Shown here piece by piece: positions 25,203 to 33,551 of a stretch of 64,000 nt of DNA (within the stretch, counting starts at the first letter, position 1; every line of letters starts with the position of its first letter). The notes under the pieces were generated by a model that was given only the letters and a program-made list of their open reading frames with translations, ran no database searches and was not told the DNA's origin. Both the position numbers and the translations under genes were made by a program. Source of the stretch: Nocardiopsis coralli (GTDB lineage: Bacteria; Actinomycetota; Actinomycetes; Streptosporangiales; Streptosporangiaceae); NCBI RefSeq assembly GCF_014892575.1, contig NZ_JADBGI010000003.1, forward strand, positions 149,915-213,914, given 5' to 3'.

Positions 25203-25937
25203 ATGGTGAGCCCGATACAGGCAAACGAACCGACCAAGGCCAGGCGGATCTTGGATGCCACCCGCGAGCTGGTGCTCGAGCACGGCATCCGCAAAGTCAC
25301 CATTGCCGACATCGCTCGTCAGGCCGGAGTGGGCAAGGGCACCCTGTATCTGTACTGGTCCAACAAGGAAGAGCTCCTGCTCGGGCTCTTCGGGCGCGAG
25401 CTGATCGCCGAACTGGGCCGGGTGGCCAAGGCGCTCGACGCCGAGCCCGACTTGGTGCGTCCGCGCCGCCTGGCGCCGCTGATGATACGCACCGCCATCG
25501 ACCGGCCACTGCCGCGCCATCTTCATGCCGGGGACGTGGACACGTTGCGACTCCTGGCCCACAACGGCGCCACCAGCGAGGTCTTCGCCCGGGCCGCCCC
25601 CAGCGCGTTGGCCGCTGCGGTGTTGGGCGTACTGCGCCGACACGGGTTGGTGCGTACCGATCGGCCTGAAGCCGATCAGGCCTTGGCCCTGCATGCGCTG
25701 CTCATCGGGTTTCTGGACACCCGAACCGACGCCCGGGCGGCGTTTGCCATCGCCAGCGATATCGACCCCGAAGAGGTGATGGCCGATGCGGTCGGGCTGC
25801 TGTTGGAACCCGCCCGGCCCGCCACCGAAGCCTCAGTTCACACGGCGGCTGCCGAAGTCCTCTCAACCTTCGACCAGGTCCGCGCCAACATCGCCGAACA
25901 CCTGGCCTCGTTGGAGAACGCACCGGTCGACCCCTGA
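25203..25937 (+). CDS. TetR-family transcriptional regulator
   Basis: The 244-residue protein has the TetR helix-turn-helix at about residues 10-56 (ARRILDATRELVLEHGIRKVTIADIARQAGVGKGTLYLYWSNKEELL) and a helical effector domain. It begins 31 bp after the monooxygenase stop with GAGAGG upstream of the ATG, so the two are co-transcribed. It uses TTG leucine codons more than its neighbours. It probably represses the pair through the palindrome at 23869. Confidence 0.92.
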   Translation: MVSPIQANEPTKARRILDATRELVLEHGIRKVTIADIARQAGVGKGTLYLYWSNKEELLLGLFGRELIAELGRVAKALDAEPDLVRPRRLAPLMIRTAIDRPLPRHLHAGDVDTLRLLAHNGATSEVFARAAPSALAAAVLGVLRRHGLVRTDRPEADQALALHALLIGFLDTRTDARAAFAIASDIDPEEVMADAVGLLLEPARPATEASVHTAAAEVLSTFDQVRANIAEHLASLENAPVDP

Positions 25938-26050
25938 ACAGATTCATGGTGGCGGATACGTCCACCAACCCGCCCCCGCGGGGGGGGGGAGGGAGGACCC
26001 GAACCCGGGCGCGGACGGGTTCGGGAGACGGTGGAAGGTGAGGCTCTCGT

Positions 26051-26144
26051 GGTCGGCGAGCTCACCGCCCGACCAGAACCGGCGCGCCTGCAGCAGTGCC
26101 AGCAGCCGCAGCACCCGGGTGACCGTGTCCGTGCCCGTGCTCAT
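26051..26144 (-). pseudogene. Truncated duplicate of the WYL regulator N-terminus
   Basis: Reading leftward from the ATG at 26144, the first 31 residues are identical to those of the intact WYL regulator (start 23784), including the ribosome binding site region. At 26050 the match ends abruptly and the frame continues only into unrelated sequence with a poly-G run (25979-25990). It is a recombination remnant, not a gene. Confidence 0.9.
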
Positions 26145-26170
26145 CGTGTGCCCCTCCCCCGTCGCCGGCG
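26051..26170. repeat. Direct repeat copy 2 (5' end of WYL gene)
   Basis: Matches 23691-23809 over its whole length. Together the copies bound a segment of about 2.24 kb that holds only the monooxygenase and its TetR regulator. No terminal inverted repeats or transposase accompany it. Confidence 0.9.
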
Positions 26171-26230
26171 TTCATCATGCCGGTGGATGCGGACAGGATC
26201 CGACCTCTTCCTTCCTTAACGTTCCCCACC

Positions 26231-27055
26231 ATGAACACACGAGCGATCGACGCGCGGGGGCTGGCCAGGACCTTCACCCCGCGCACCGGAGAGGTCAGGG
26301 CGGTGCGCGGCCTCGATCTGACCGTCGAGGACGGCGAACTCGTCGCGTTCCTCGGCCCCAACGGCGCGGGCAAGAGCACGAGCATGCGCCTGCTGACCAC
26401 CCTGCTGGAACCCACCGGCGGCACGGCGACGGTCTGCGGGCACGACATCCGCACCGCGTCCGCGGCCGTGCGCCGCAGCATCGGCTACGTCGGGCAGGGC
26501 GCCAGCGCCGGGCACCACCAGCGGGTCCGGGACGAGCTGGTCGTCCAGGCGCGCTTCCACGGGGTACCCCGGCGGGAGGCGGCCGACCGGGCCGAACGCC
26601 TGCTGGCCGACTTCGCGCTGGAAGGCTGTGCCGGACGCACCGTCTCCACACTCAGCGGGGGCCAGCGGCGGCGGCTGGACGTGGCGATGGGGATGGTGCA
26701 CGGGCCCCGGCTGCTGTTCCTCGACGAGCCGTCCACCGGCCTGGACCCGCAGAGCCGGGCCGACCTGTGGCAGCACGTGCTGAGGATGCGGCGTGAGCAC
26801 GGCACCACGGTGTTCGCGTCCACGCACTACCTGGAGGAGGCCGACGTCTTCGCCGAGCGGGTCCTGGTCATGGACCACGGCCGGGTCATCGCCGACGACA
26901 CCCCCGCCGGGCTCAAGGCGGGCCTCGCCGGGGAGAACGGCGGTTCCGGCCCGCCGCCGACCCTCGACGACGTCTTCCTCCACCTGACCGGGCGGTCGCT
27001 GCGGGAGAGCACCGTCGCCGCCCCCGAGCCCACGACCGAAGGGACCCTCCCGTGA
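26231..27055 (+). CDS. ABC transporter ATP-binding protein (DrrA-like)
   Basis: A 274-residue ATPase with Walker A GPNGAGKST (about 40-48), Q-loop region, signature LSGGQ (near 140), Walker B LLFLDEPSTGLD and an H-loop in STHYLEEAD. The order and the HYLEEAD/AERVLVMDHGRV segment resemble the DrrA daunorubicin-exporter group, though it lacks most of the DrrA C-terminal extension. The start is uncertain: the ATG at 26231 lacks a ribosome binding site, and an ATG at 26177 is in frame. It overlaps the permease gene by 4 bp. It probably energises export of a lipophilic compound. Confidence 0.9.
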   Translation: MNTRAIDARGLARTFTPRTGEVRAVRGLDLTVEDGELVAFLGPNGAGKSTSMRLLTTLLEPTGGTATVCGHDIRTASAAVRRSIGYVGQGASAGHHQRVRDELVVQARFHGVPRREAADRAERLLADFALEGCAGRTVSTLSGGQRRRLDVAMGMVHGPRLLFLDEPSTGLDPQSRADLWQHVLRMRREHGTTVFASTHYLEEADVFAERVLVMDHGRVIADDTPAGLKAGLAGENGGSGPPPTLDDVFLHLTGRSLRESTVAAPEPTTEGTLP

Positions 27056-27849
27056 CGACGGCGACCGACCTCAGTACACCGGCGTCCCGCGGGGCCGACC
27101 GGTATCCGAACGGACCCCTGGCGGACGTGTGGCTGGTGTGCCTGCGCGAGCTCCGCCCGGTGCTGCGCGACCCGGCCTCGATCGTGTTCGGCCTGGTACA
27201 GCCGCTGGTCTTCGTGGCGCTGTTCGTGCCGCTGCTGGACGGCATGAGCGGGGGCGCGCTCGACCTCCAGTGGTTCGTGCCCGGGGTCCTGGTGATGGTG
27301 GCGCTGTTCTCGACGGCGGCGACCGGGTCCAACCTCCAGTTCGAGATGCACACGGGCGCGCACGAACGCACGCTGGTGGCCCCGGTCCGGCGGTGGGCCC
27401 TGGTCGTGGGGCGGGCGTTGAAGGAGATGGTGCCGCTGACCGTGCAGGCGTGTGTGCTGGTGGCGGTCTCGCTCCCGTTCGGGTTCGTGCCCCATCTGCT
27501 GGGTGCGGTGGCCGGCCTCGGCGTGCTGGCGGTCTTCGGCGTCGGGTTCGGGGCGTTGAGTTACGCGCTGGCCTTGGCGGTACGTGAGCAGGACTGGCTG
27601 TTCTGGACGATCCAGCAGGCGGTGGTCTTCCCGCTGATGATCCTGTCCGGGATGCTGCTCCCCCTGGACGAGGGGCCCGGGTGGATGCAGGCCCTGGGTG
27701 CGGCCAACCCGCTCAGCCACGTGGTCGACGCGCAGCGCGCCCTGTTCTCCGGGGTCTTCGACGGCGACGCGGTGCGCGGGCTGCTGGCCGCGTCGGCGGT
27801 GGCCGTGGTGGGTCTGGCGGTGGCGGTGCGGGCGATGCGCCGGGGGTGA
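27052..27849 (+). CDS. ABC-2 type permease (DrrB-like)
   Basis: A 265-residue membrane protein with six hydrophobic segments and the ABC-2 features FGLVQPLVFVALFVPLL, WFVPGVLVMVALF and PLMILSGMLLPL. It forms the membrane part of the exporter with the ATPase just upstream. The start is GTG at 27052, overlapping the ATPase stop (GTGA). Confidence 0.9.
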   Translation: MTTATDLSTPASRGADRYPNGPLADVWLVCLRELRPVLRDPASIVFGLVQPLVFVALFVPLLDGMSGGALDLQWFVPGVLVMVALFSTAATGSNLQFEMHTGAHERTLVAPVRRWALVVGRALKEMVPLTVQACVLVAVSLPFGFVPHLLGAVAGLGVLAVFGVGFGALSYALALAVREQDWLFWTIQQAVVFPLMILSGMLLPLDEGPGWMQALGAANPLSHVVDAQRALFSGVFDGDAVRGLLAASAVAVVGLAVAVRAMRRG

Positions 27850-27888
27850 CGGGCCCTCGAACCCGCCCGAACCCCTCCGACGTTGAAC

Positions 27889-27924
27889 GGGGCCGGCCGC
27901 GGCACCATCGGCGCGGCCGGCCCC
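27889..27924. terminator. Strong hairpin between convergent genes
   Basis: GGGGCCGGCCGCG at 27889-27901 pairs perfectly with CGCGGCCGGCCCC at 27912-27924. It ends the ABC exporter operon and the MFS gene coming from the other side. Confidence 0.8.
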
Positions 27925-27944
27925 GGGTCGGGGGTGCACCCCGG

Positions 27945-29324
27945 TCAGGGGGACAGCTCCTCCAGGGACCGGTTGTTGGTCTCGACGGCGAACACGGCGG
28001 CCGCTGCGCCGGTCAGACCGACGATGCCGAGCACGGCGAAGACGGTGCCCATGCTCGCGCCGGCGCCGACGAGGCCGCCGACCACGAGCGGGCCGATGAT
28101 GACACCGATCCGGTTCCAGGCCCCGCCGAGCGCGGTGCCCATGGCGCGGTTGCGGGTGGGGAACAGCTCGGGGGTGTACAGGTACAGGCTCATGTTGCAC
28201 AGGAACACGAACATCGTCGCGAGCGTGGCCAGCACCATCACCTGGCCGGTGGTCCCGGCGCCCAGCCACCCGAGCAGGAGCAGGGTGCTGCCGCTGAGCA
28301 GCAGCCCACCGCCCAGGCAGAGCTTGCGTCCGATCCGGTCGATGAGCAGGGCCGCGCCCAGGCATCCGACGAAACCGGCGACGTTGCTCAGCAGGCTCAG
28401 CTGCAGCGAGCGGTCCAGCGGGATGCCGTACACGGACGTGTAGATGGTGGGCAACCACGAAGTCAGTGCGTAGTTGATGAAGTACCCGGTGAACCACAGG
28501 ATCGAGATGACGATGGTCCTGCGCAGGTAGATGCCGGTGACGAGCTCGCGCGGGGAGGGCCGCGCGGTCGCGTTCACGCTCACCTGGAGCGGTTGCGGTT
28601 CGGGGAGTTCCTCACCCTTGCGGGCCTTGCGGACCTCGGCCTCGATGCGGGTCATCTGCCTGTCGGCCTCGTCGGAGCGCCCGCGTGAGGCCAGCCAGCG
28701 GGGCGATTCGGGCACGTGCCGCAGGATGAACGGGATGAGCACCAGCGGCAGGGCGCCGATGACGAAGAGCCAGCGCCAGCCCATGTGCGGCACGACCCAC
28801 GCGGAGACCACCGCGGCGGCCATGAGGCCCGCGGGGAAGACGAGCTCGTACAGCAGCACGAACCGCCCGCGCTTGTGGCTCTTGGCGATCTCCCCGATGT
28901 AGGTGGCCGCGATGGGCACCTCACCGCCGATGCCGAGCCCCTGGATGAACCGGAGCGCGATGAAGACCTCCGGGCCGGGCGCGACGGCCAGGGCGAGGCT
29001 GGCCGTGGCGGTGATGAACACACACAGGCAGACCATGCGCACCCGGCCGATGCGGTCCGAGAGCCACCCGGAGACCAGGGCGCCGGCGAGCATGCCGACC
29101 GACCCTCCGGTGATGAGCATGGTGGTCTGCCCGGGGGTGAGCGCCCACTCCTCGGTCAGGACCGGGAGTGTGTAGGCCACGAGCATCTGGTCGAAACCCT
29201 CGAAGAAGGTGACGATGCCGATGAGGATGCGCACCTTGAGGTGCCAGAGGCTGGTGGGGAGCCGTTCGAGGCGGGAGGCGATGCCTTCGGCCGAGGACCG
29301 GTCGGGTGGTGCTGGTGCTGCCAT
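27945..29324 (-). CDS. MFS transporter, metabolite/sugar:H+ symporter type
   Basis: A 459-residue 12-helix permease. GWLSDRIGRVRM is the MFS loop 2-3 motif, and VPESPRWLASRGRSDEA after helix 6 is the SP-family PESPRxL signature; GYFINYALTSWLPT begins the second half. Aromatic-acid and sugar symporters share this pattern. It starts at the ATG at 29324, 248 bp after the end of the dienelactone-hydrolase gene and in the same direction, so it likely imports the substrate of that catabolic operon. Confidence 0.9.
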   Translation of the reverse strand: MAAPAPPDRSSAEGIASRLERLPTSLWHLKVRILIGIVTFFEGFDQMLVAYTLPVLTEEWALTPGQTTMLITGGSVGMLAGALVSGWLSDRIGRVRMVCLCVFITATASLALAVAPGPEVFIALRFIQGLGIGGEVPIAATYIGEIAKSHKRGRFVLLYELVFPAGLMAAAVVSAWVVPHMGWRWLFVIGALPLVLIPFILRHVPESPRWLASRGRSDEADRQMTRIEAEVRKARKGEELPEPQPLQVSVNATARPSPRELVTGIYLRRTIVISILWFTGYFINYALTSWLPTIYTSVYGIPLDRSLQLSLLSNVAGFVGCLGAALLIDRIGRKLCLGGGLLLSGSTLLLLGWLGAGTTGQVMVLATLATMFVFLCNMSLYLYTPELFPTRNRAMGTALGGAWNRIGVIIGPLVVGGLVGAGASMGTVFAVLGIVGLTGAAAAVFAVETNNRSLEELSP

Positions 29325-29572
29325 GGGTGGGTGTGCCCTTCGGGGTGCTGCCGACCGCGCGGGGGTGGGGCTCGTCGCGGTTCCGGGGGTACGGGTTCCC
29401 CGGACCGGGGGAAGGGCGTCGGAGCGGGAGCGGGTCGGCGTTCGTGCGGCTGTCGGGAAGGAACGGGGCTGCGGGGCGGGGCAGGGGTTCGGGGGTCGCG
29501 GTCGTGGTGCGGGCGCAGGGTGACGGAGGCTGCGGGGGTTCGGAACGTCGCGCGGGCTCGGCCGGGCTCGGG

Positions 29573-30331
29573 TCAGCCGGGCAGGAACTCCATGGACGAG
29601 GGCGGGGCCCCGGCGACCTGCGCCTCGGTGAAGGCCTCCGCCAGCGACCAGGCGCGGCGTTCGGCCTCGGGGTCGTGGCGCTCGCGGCCCAGGCGGTAGA
29701 ACCCGTGCGCGACGGGGCCGACCGACTCGGTCTGTGCCAACGGAACCCCGGTCACCGCCTCGTCCAGCGCCGGATCGCCGTCGGGGGCGATGCCGAGCCA
29801 AGGGGTCAGGCGCTGCGCGACCAGCTCCGACAGCCGCGGGAGCCCTGGCCAGGGGGCCTGCTCGACACCGCCCGGGGAGACGGCGACGGCGGCGCCCAGA
29901 GCGTGCCGGCCCGCGGCCCAGGTGGCCAGGTATCCGCCCATGCTGAACCCGGTGGCGGTGCAGCGCGCGGCGTCGAGGCCGCAGCGGCGCACGAGGTGGT
30001 CGACGGCGCCGTCGATGTCGGCACCCAGGTCGTCGGGGGCCAGGCTCTCCATCGCGGCGCGGGCGGTGGAGAGCTGTTCGGGGCGGAAGTCGCGGCCGCC
30101 GTACTCGTAGTACAGGTACGGGGCCACGGCCAGCCACCCCTCGGCGGCCAGGCGCCGGCAGTACTCCTCGACGTAGTCGCTGACCCCGAACACGTCGTGC
30201 AGGACGATCGCGCCGCCGCGCGGGGGACCGTCCGGTTCGCGCACGAACAGCGGTGCCGCAGTCTTGAGGACACGGCGGCCGCGGTTGGCGGGGCCGTGTG
30301 CGTGGGTGTGGCTGTGCTCGTGCTCAGACAT
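29573..30331 (-). CDS. Dienelactone hydrolase family protein
   Basis: The 252-residue alpha/beta hydrolase begins with a His-rich tail (HEHSHTHAHG) and shows IVLHDVFGVSDYVEEYCRRLA, typical of the dienelactone hydrolase family. The nucleophile motif is GFSMGG, with Ser where classical dienelactone hydrolases have Cys, and a histidine lies in VAHGFYR. It should open a lactone or hydrolyse an ester. Its start overlaps the end of the upstream SDR gene by 8 bp. No ribosome binding site is obvious, so coupling is probable. Confidence 0.85.
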   Translation of the reverse strand: MSEHEHSHTHAHGPANRGRRVLKTAAPLFVREPDGPPRGGAIVLHDVFGVSDYVEEYCRRLAAEGWLAVAPYLYYEYGGRDFRPEQLSTARAAMESLAPDDLGADIDGAVDHLVRRCGLDAARCTATGFSMGGYLATWAAGRHALGAAVAVSPGGVEQAPWPGLPRLSELVAQRLTPWLGIAPDGDPALDEAVTGVPLAQTESVGPVAHGFYRLGRERHDPEAERRAWSLAEAFTEAQVAGAPPSSMEFLPG

Positions 30332-31106
30332 AGCGGGCGATCCCTCCCCCGACGTCGACGGTGGCGCCGGTGACGTAGGAGGCGCGCGGGGACAGCAGGG
30401 ACACCACGGGGTGGGCGACCTCCTCGGCGGTGCCCAGGCGGCCCAGCGGGATGCCGCGGTCGGCGGCCAGGTCCGCGCACCAGTCCTCGTAACTGAGTTC
30501 CGTGCCGGAGTCCTCGTACCGGCGGCGCCACTGCCCGGTGTCGACCAGGCCCAGCGCCACGGAGTTCACGCGCACGCCGCGCGGCCCGTAGTCGGTGGCC
30601 ATGGTGCGGGTGAGGTTGAGCAGGGCGGCGCGGGCGGCGGAGGTGGCGGCGAGGCGGCTCTCCGGTTGGCGGGCCAGGATCGCGTTGACGACCACGATCG
30701 AGGCGCCGGTCGAGAGTTCCAGCCACTCGAGGGCGGGCCGGACGGTGTTGAGCACGCCGAACAGCTTGAGGTCGAACTCCTCGCGGAGCTGGTCGTCGCC
30801 GGTCTCGTCGAGGGCTGCCATGAGCGAGCGCCCGGCGTTGGCCACGACCCCGTCGAGGCGGCCGAAGGCGCGGGCGGCGCCGTCGGTGAAGGCACGCATC
30901 TGCTCGGCGTCGCGCACGTCGGCGGAGGCCAGGAACATGCGCTCCTCCGGCGCCGCGTCGGCGAGGCGTTCGCGCAGGCGCTCGGGGTCGCGGGCACAGG
31001 CGGCCACCGATGCGCCCTCGGCCAGGAGGGCGCGGGCGGTGGCCAGCCCCACCCCGGAGCTGGCGCCGGTGACGAGGTAACCCCGGCCGGCCAGGTGCAG
31101 GTCCAC
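30324..31106 (-). CDS. SDR-fold protein lacking the catalytic residues
   Basis: The 260-residue protein has the Rossmann motif TGASSGVG (about 11-18), VANAG and the GVRVNSVALGLVDT segment of SDRs. Where the catalytic YxxxK should be it reads TSAAR, and the serine position reads VVNAILA. Tyr, Lys and Ser of the normal triad therefore seem absent. A related subfamily with ATSAAR is known to me in actinobacterial catabolic clusters. It may be a non-redox SDR (isomerase, lyase) or a partner subunit. The GTG at 31106 follows GAAAGGA. It lies between another SDR gene and the dienelactone-hydrolase gene in one operon. Confidence 0.85.
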   Translation of the reverse strand: MDLHLAGRGYLVTGASSGVGLATARALLAEGASVAACARDPERLRERLADAAPEERMFLASADVRDAEQMRAFTDGAARAFGRLDGVVANAGRSLMAALDETGDDQLREEFDLKLFGVLNTVRPALEWLELSTGASIVVVNAILARQPESRLAATSAARAALLNLTRTMATDYGPRGVRVNSVALGLVDTGQWRRRYEDSGTELSYEDWCADLAADRGIPLGRLGTAEEVAHPVVSLLSPRASYVTGATVDVGGGIARYV

Positions 31107-31147
31107 GGTCGTTCGTTCCTTTCTCGCTGCTGGTACTGGGTACCCGC

Positions 31148-31912
31148 TCAGTTCATGACGAAGCCGCCGTCGACGGCGAGGGTCTGGCCGGTGACGTAGG
31201 AGGCCGCGCCGGAGAGCAGGAACACCACCGCACCGCTGACGTCCTCGGGTGTCTGGTCGCGTTCGAGGGCGCGGTGCGTGCGGTAGAGCTCGTAACGCTC
31301 CTCGGGGACCCCCTGGGTGGCCTCGACCTCGGTGAGGCCGGGGGCGACGGCGTTGACGGTGATGCCGTGGCGTCCGGCGTCGCGGGCCATGGCGCGGGTC
31401 AGGGCGATGACCGCGCCCTTGGAGGCGACGTAGTGGGCCAGGCGCGGCGACCCGTACAGAGCGGCGTCGGAGGCGAGGTTGACCACGGCGCCCCTCCCCT
31501 CCTCGGCCAGGAGCGGGTAGAGCGCCCGGGTGACCAGCCAGGTGCCGCGCAGGTTGACGTCCATGAGGCCGTCCCACTCCTCGACGCCGATCTCGTCGAA
31601 GTAGCGGCCGCCCACCCCGTCGGCGCGGGCGGCGTTGTTGACCAGGCCGCGCAGGGGGCCGTGTTCGGCGCGCAGGGCCCGGACCCGCTCGGCGAGGGCT
31701 GCCGCGGAGTCCGGGTCGGACACGTCGGTGTCGACGCGCGTGACCGAGGCGCCCTGTTCCTTCAGGTGGCGCACACCTTCCGCGGCACGCGCCGGGTCGG
31801 CCTCGGCCACGACGACGTGCGCGCCCGTGGCGGCGACGGCCCCGGCGATGGTCCGGCCCAGGCCGCGCCCGGACCCGGTCACCACGACCACGCCGTGCTC
31901 TGTTCCGGTCAT
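31148..31912 (-). CDS. Short-chain dehydrogenase/reductase (SDR)
   Basis: A 254-residue classical SDR: TGSGRGLG near the start, VNNAA, NLASDAAL, catalytic YVASK, and GQTLAVDGGF at the end. It would oxidise a dihydrodiol or alcohol intermediate produced by the oxygenase system of the same operon. The ATG at 31912 overlaps the hydrolase stop by 4 bp. A gap of 41 bp separates it from the atypical SDR. Confidence 0.88.
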   Translation of the reverse strand: MTGTEHGVVVVTGSGRGLGRTIAGAVAATGAHVVVAEADPARAAEGVRHLKEQGASVTRVDTDVSDPDSAAALAERVRALRAEHGPLRGLVNNAARADGVGGRYFDEIGVEEWDGLMDVNLRGTWLVTRALYPLLAEEGRGAVVNLASDAALYGSPRLAHYVASKGAVIALTRAMARDAGRHGITVNAVAPGLTEVEATQGVPEERYELYRTHRALERDQTPEDVSGAVVFLLSGAASYVTGQTLAVDGGFVMN

Positions 31913-32754
31913 GGTGTGCCTCCCGTGGGATGGTCGTCTGCCAGGAAACGGGTGACCTCGGCGTCGAAGGCGTCGGGGCGTTCCTGGTTGGCGGCGTGCC
32001 CGGCGCCGGCCAGTTCGGTGTAGCGGGCCCCGGGCACGTGTTCGGCCAGGACCTTCGACTCGGCCGGCCCGGTGACGGTGTCCTCGGCGCCCACGAGCAC
32101 GAGCGTGCGCGCGCGGACCCGCGCTAGGTCGTGCTCGGTGTGCCGGGTGGTGGCCATCGCCTCGGCCGCAGCGGCGTAGCCGTCCGGGCGGAGCGAGGAG
32201 GCCATGCGCTCGGTGATCTCGGCGTGCAGGGCGGGGTCGGCCCCGGGGGCGAGCAGGCGCCCGGCCCGGTCGGCGGCGAACGCGGCGGCCCCGTCCCGGC
32301 GCAGGGAGGCCGCGCGGCCGCGCATCGCCTCCGCCTTGCCGGGCACACCCGAACCCCGGGTGGAGCCGGCCAGGATCAGCGAACGCACCCGGCCCGGGGC
32401 GGTCAGGGCCATGCGCGTGGCGGTGACCCCGCCCCACGAGACCCCGAGCACGTGCGCGGAGCCCGCACCCAGGTGGTCGAGCACGGCGACCGCCTCGGCC
32501 GTGAACGTGTCGGTTCCGGGATCGCCGTGCAGGTCGCGGGAGCCCCCATAACCCGGCGCGTCCCAGGCGACCACCCGGTGGGGACCGGCCAGTGAACGCA
32601 ACTGTGGCAGGAAGGACCGTGCGTCCCCGCCGATGCCGTGCAGGCACAGGAGGGTCCCGCCGGGCGCGTCCTCCGGCCCGGCGGCGAGCAGGCGCACACC
32701 GCCGGCGTCGAGCACGTGCACACCCTCGGGCAGGGCGGCGGGGGCGGCGCTCAC
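31909..32754 (-). CDS. Alpha/beta-fold hydrolase
   Basis: A 281-residue hydrolase resembling 3-oxoadipate enol-lactonase and ring-fission product hydrolases. HGIGG (oxyanion), the nucleophile in GVSWGG, an acid in VGAEDTVTG and histidine in GAGHAANQERP are in the expected order. The start is a GTG at 32754, overlapping the NadX-like gene by 4 bp. In an aromatic pathway it would cleave a C-C or ester bond after ring opening. Confidence 0.88.
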   Translation of the reverse strand: MSAAPAALPEGVHVLDAGGVRLLAAGPEDAPGGTLLCLHGIGGDARSFLPQLRSLAGPHRVVAWDAPGYGGSRDLHGDPGTDTFTAEAVAVLDHLGAGSAHVLGVSWGGVTATRMALTAPGRVRSLILAGSTRGSGVPGKAEAMRGRAASLRRDGAAAFAADRAGRLLAPGADPALHAEITERMASSLRPDGYAAAAEAMATTRHTEHDLARVRARTLVLVGAEDTVTGPAESKVLAEHVPGARYTELAGAGHAANQERPDAFDAEVTRFLADDHPTGGTP

Positions 32755-33551
32755 ACGAACACCCCCGTCGCTCCGGTGCGGCCGGCGACGGCGCGCAGGA
32801 CGGCGTGCGGCACGACCCCGCTGGTCGTGGGCGTCAGCTCCGAGGGGTGGTTGCGGATCTCGAAGCGGTACTCCCCCGCGGCGCCGCGCGCGGTGATCAC
32901 GTGCGAGGTCAGACCGGCTTCCGGGTCGGCGACCACCGCGGCGCTCACCACGTCCCAGTCGCCGGCAGCGAGCGCCACGGACGCCGCCACGTTCGCCGAC
33001 TTCGGGAACGACGACGCGACCTTCCGGGCCGGGCCGTTCATGAGCTCGCGGCGCTGCTCTGTGGTGCGCAGCTCGGCCGCCTCGTCCTCGCCCATCCAGT
33101 CCTGGACCAGGGAGGACGCGCGCTTGGTCGTCTCGATGTGCACGTGCTCCAGGGGCCCCATCGCTGCGGCCGCGCGCAGCAGGTCGAGGCCGCCGACCGC
33201 GCCGGTGCACAGCAGCAGCCTTCCGGGGCCGCCGTCGAGGGAGTCCCACAGGCCCGGATCGGTGAGCGCTCCGACCGAGGCCACCAGCAGGTCGCGCCCG
33301 CGTGCGACCACCTTCGGGCCCAGCACGGCCAGGGCGCGCTGGCCGGCGCACTCCACGACGAGCTCGGCCCGCTCGATCGCCTCGTCGGCGCCGAGCACGG
33401 GCAGTCCGGGCGGGTCCTCCGGGTCGGCGTGCACCACACCGACCAGCCGGGCCCCGGGCACCTCACCCGCGTGCAGGGCCCGGGCCACGACACCGCCGAT
33501 CGCACCCGCGCCGAGCACGGCGACGGGAACCGGATCGGGAGCGGCGCTCAT
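32751..33551 (-). CDS. Aspartate dehydrogenase-like protein (NadX/DUF108 family)
   Basis: The 266-residue protein has an N-terminal Rossmann motif GAGAIG (about 14-19), CTGAVGGLDLLRAAA, the basic patch TTKR, and FPKSANVAASVALA, which are features of the aspartate dehydrogenase domain (PF01958). NadX makes iminoaspartate for NAD synthesis, but no nadA or nadC is near. Here it lies inside a coupled oxygenase operon, overlapping both neighbours by 4 bp, so it more likely acts on a catabolic intermediate, perhaps an amino or imino acid. That reassignment is inference. Confidence 0.82.
   Translation of the reverse strand: MSAAPDPVPVAVLGAGAIGGVVARALHAGEVPGARLVGVVHADPEDPPGLPVLGADEAIERAELVVECAGQRALAVLGPKVVARGRDLLVASVGALTDPGLWDSLDGGPGRLLLCTGAVGGLDLLRAAAAMGPLEHVHIETTKRASSLVQDWMGEDEAAELRTTEQRRELMNGPARKVASSFPKSANVAASVALAAGDWDVVSAAVVADPEAGLTSHVITARGAAGEYRFEIRNHPSELTPTTSGVVPHAVLRAVAGRTGATGVFV

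Noticed and set aside
25979..25990. Poly-G run as a phase-variable promoter
   Set aside because: It lies at the recombination scar beyond the tetR stop and before a truncated gene; no promoter or start depends on it.
27945..30137. 730-codon frame joining MFS permease to an upstream extension
   Set aside because: The first part is antisense to or out of frame with the dienelactone-hydrolase gene; the permease itself begins at 29324.
32751..33551. NAD biosynthesis gene in its usual context
   Set aside because: No nadA, nadB or nadC nearby; the gene is translationally locked into an oxygenase operon.
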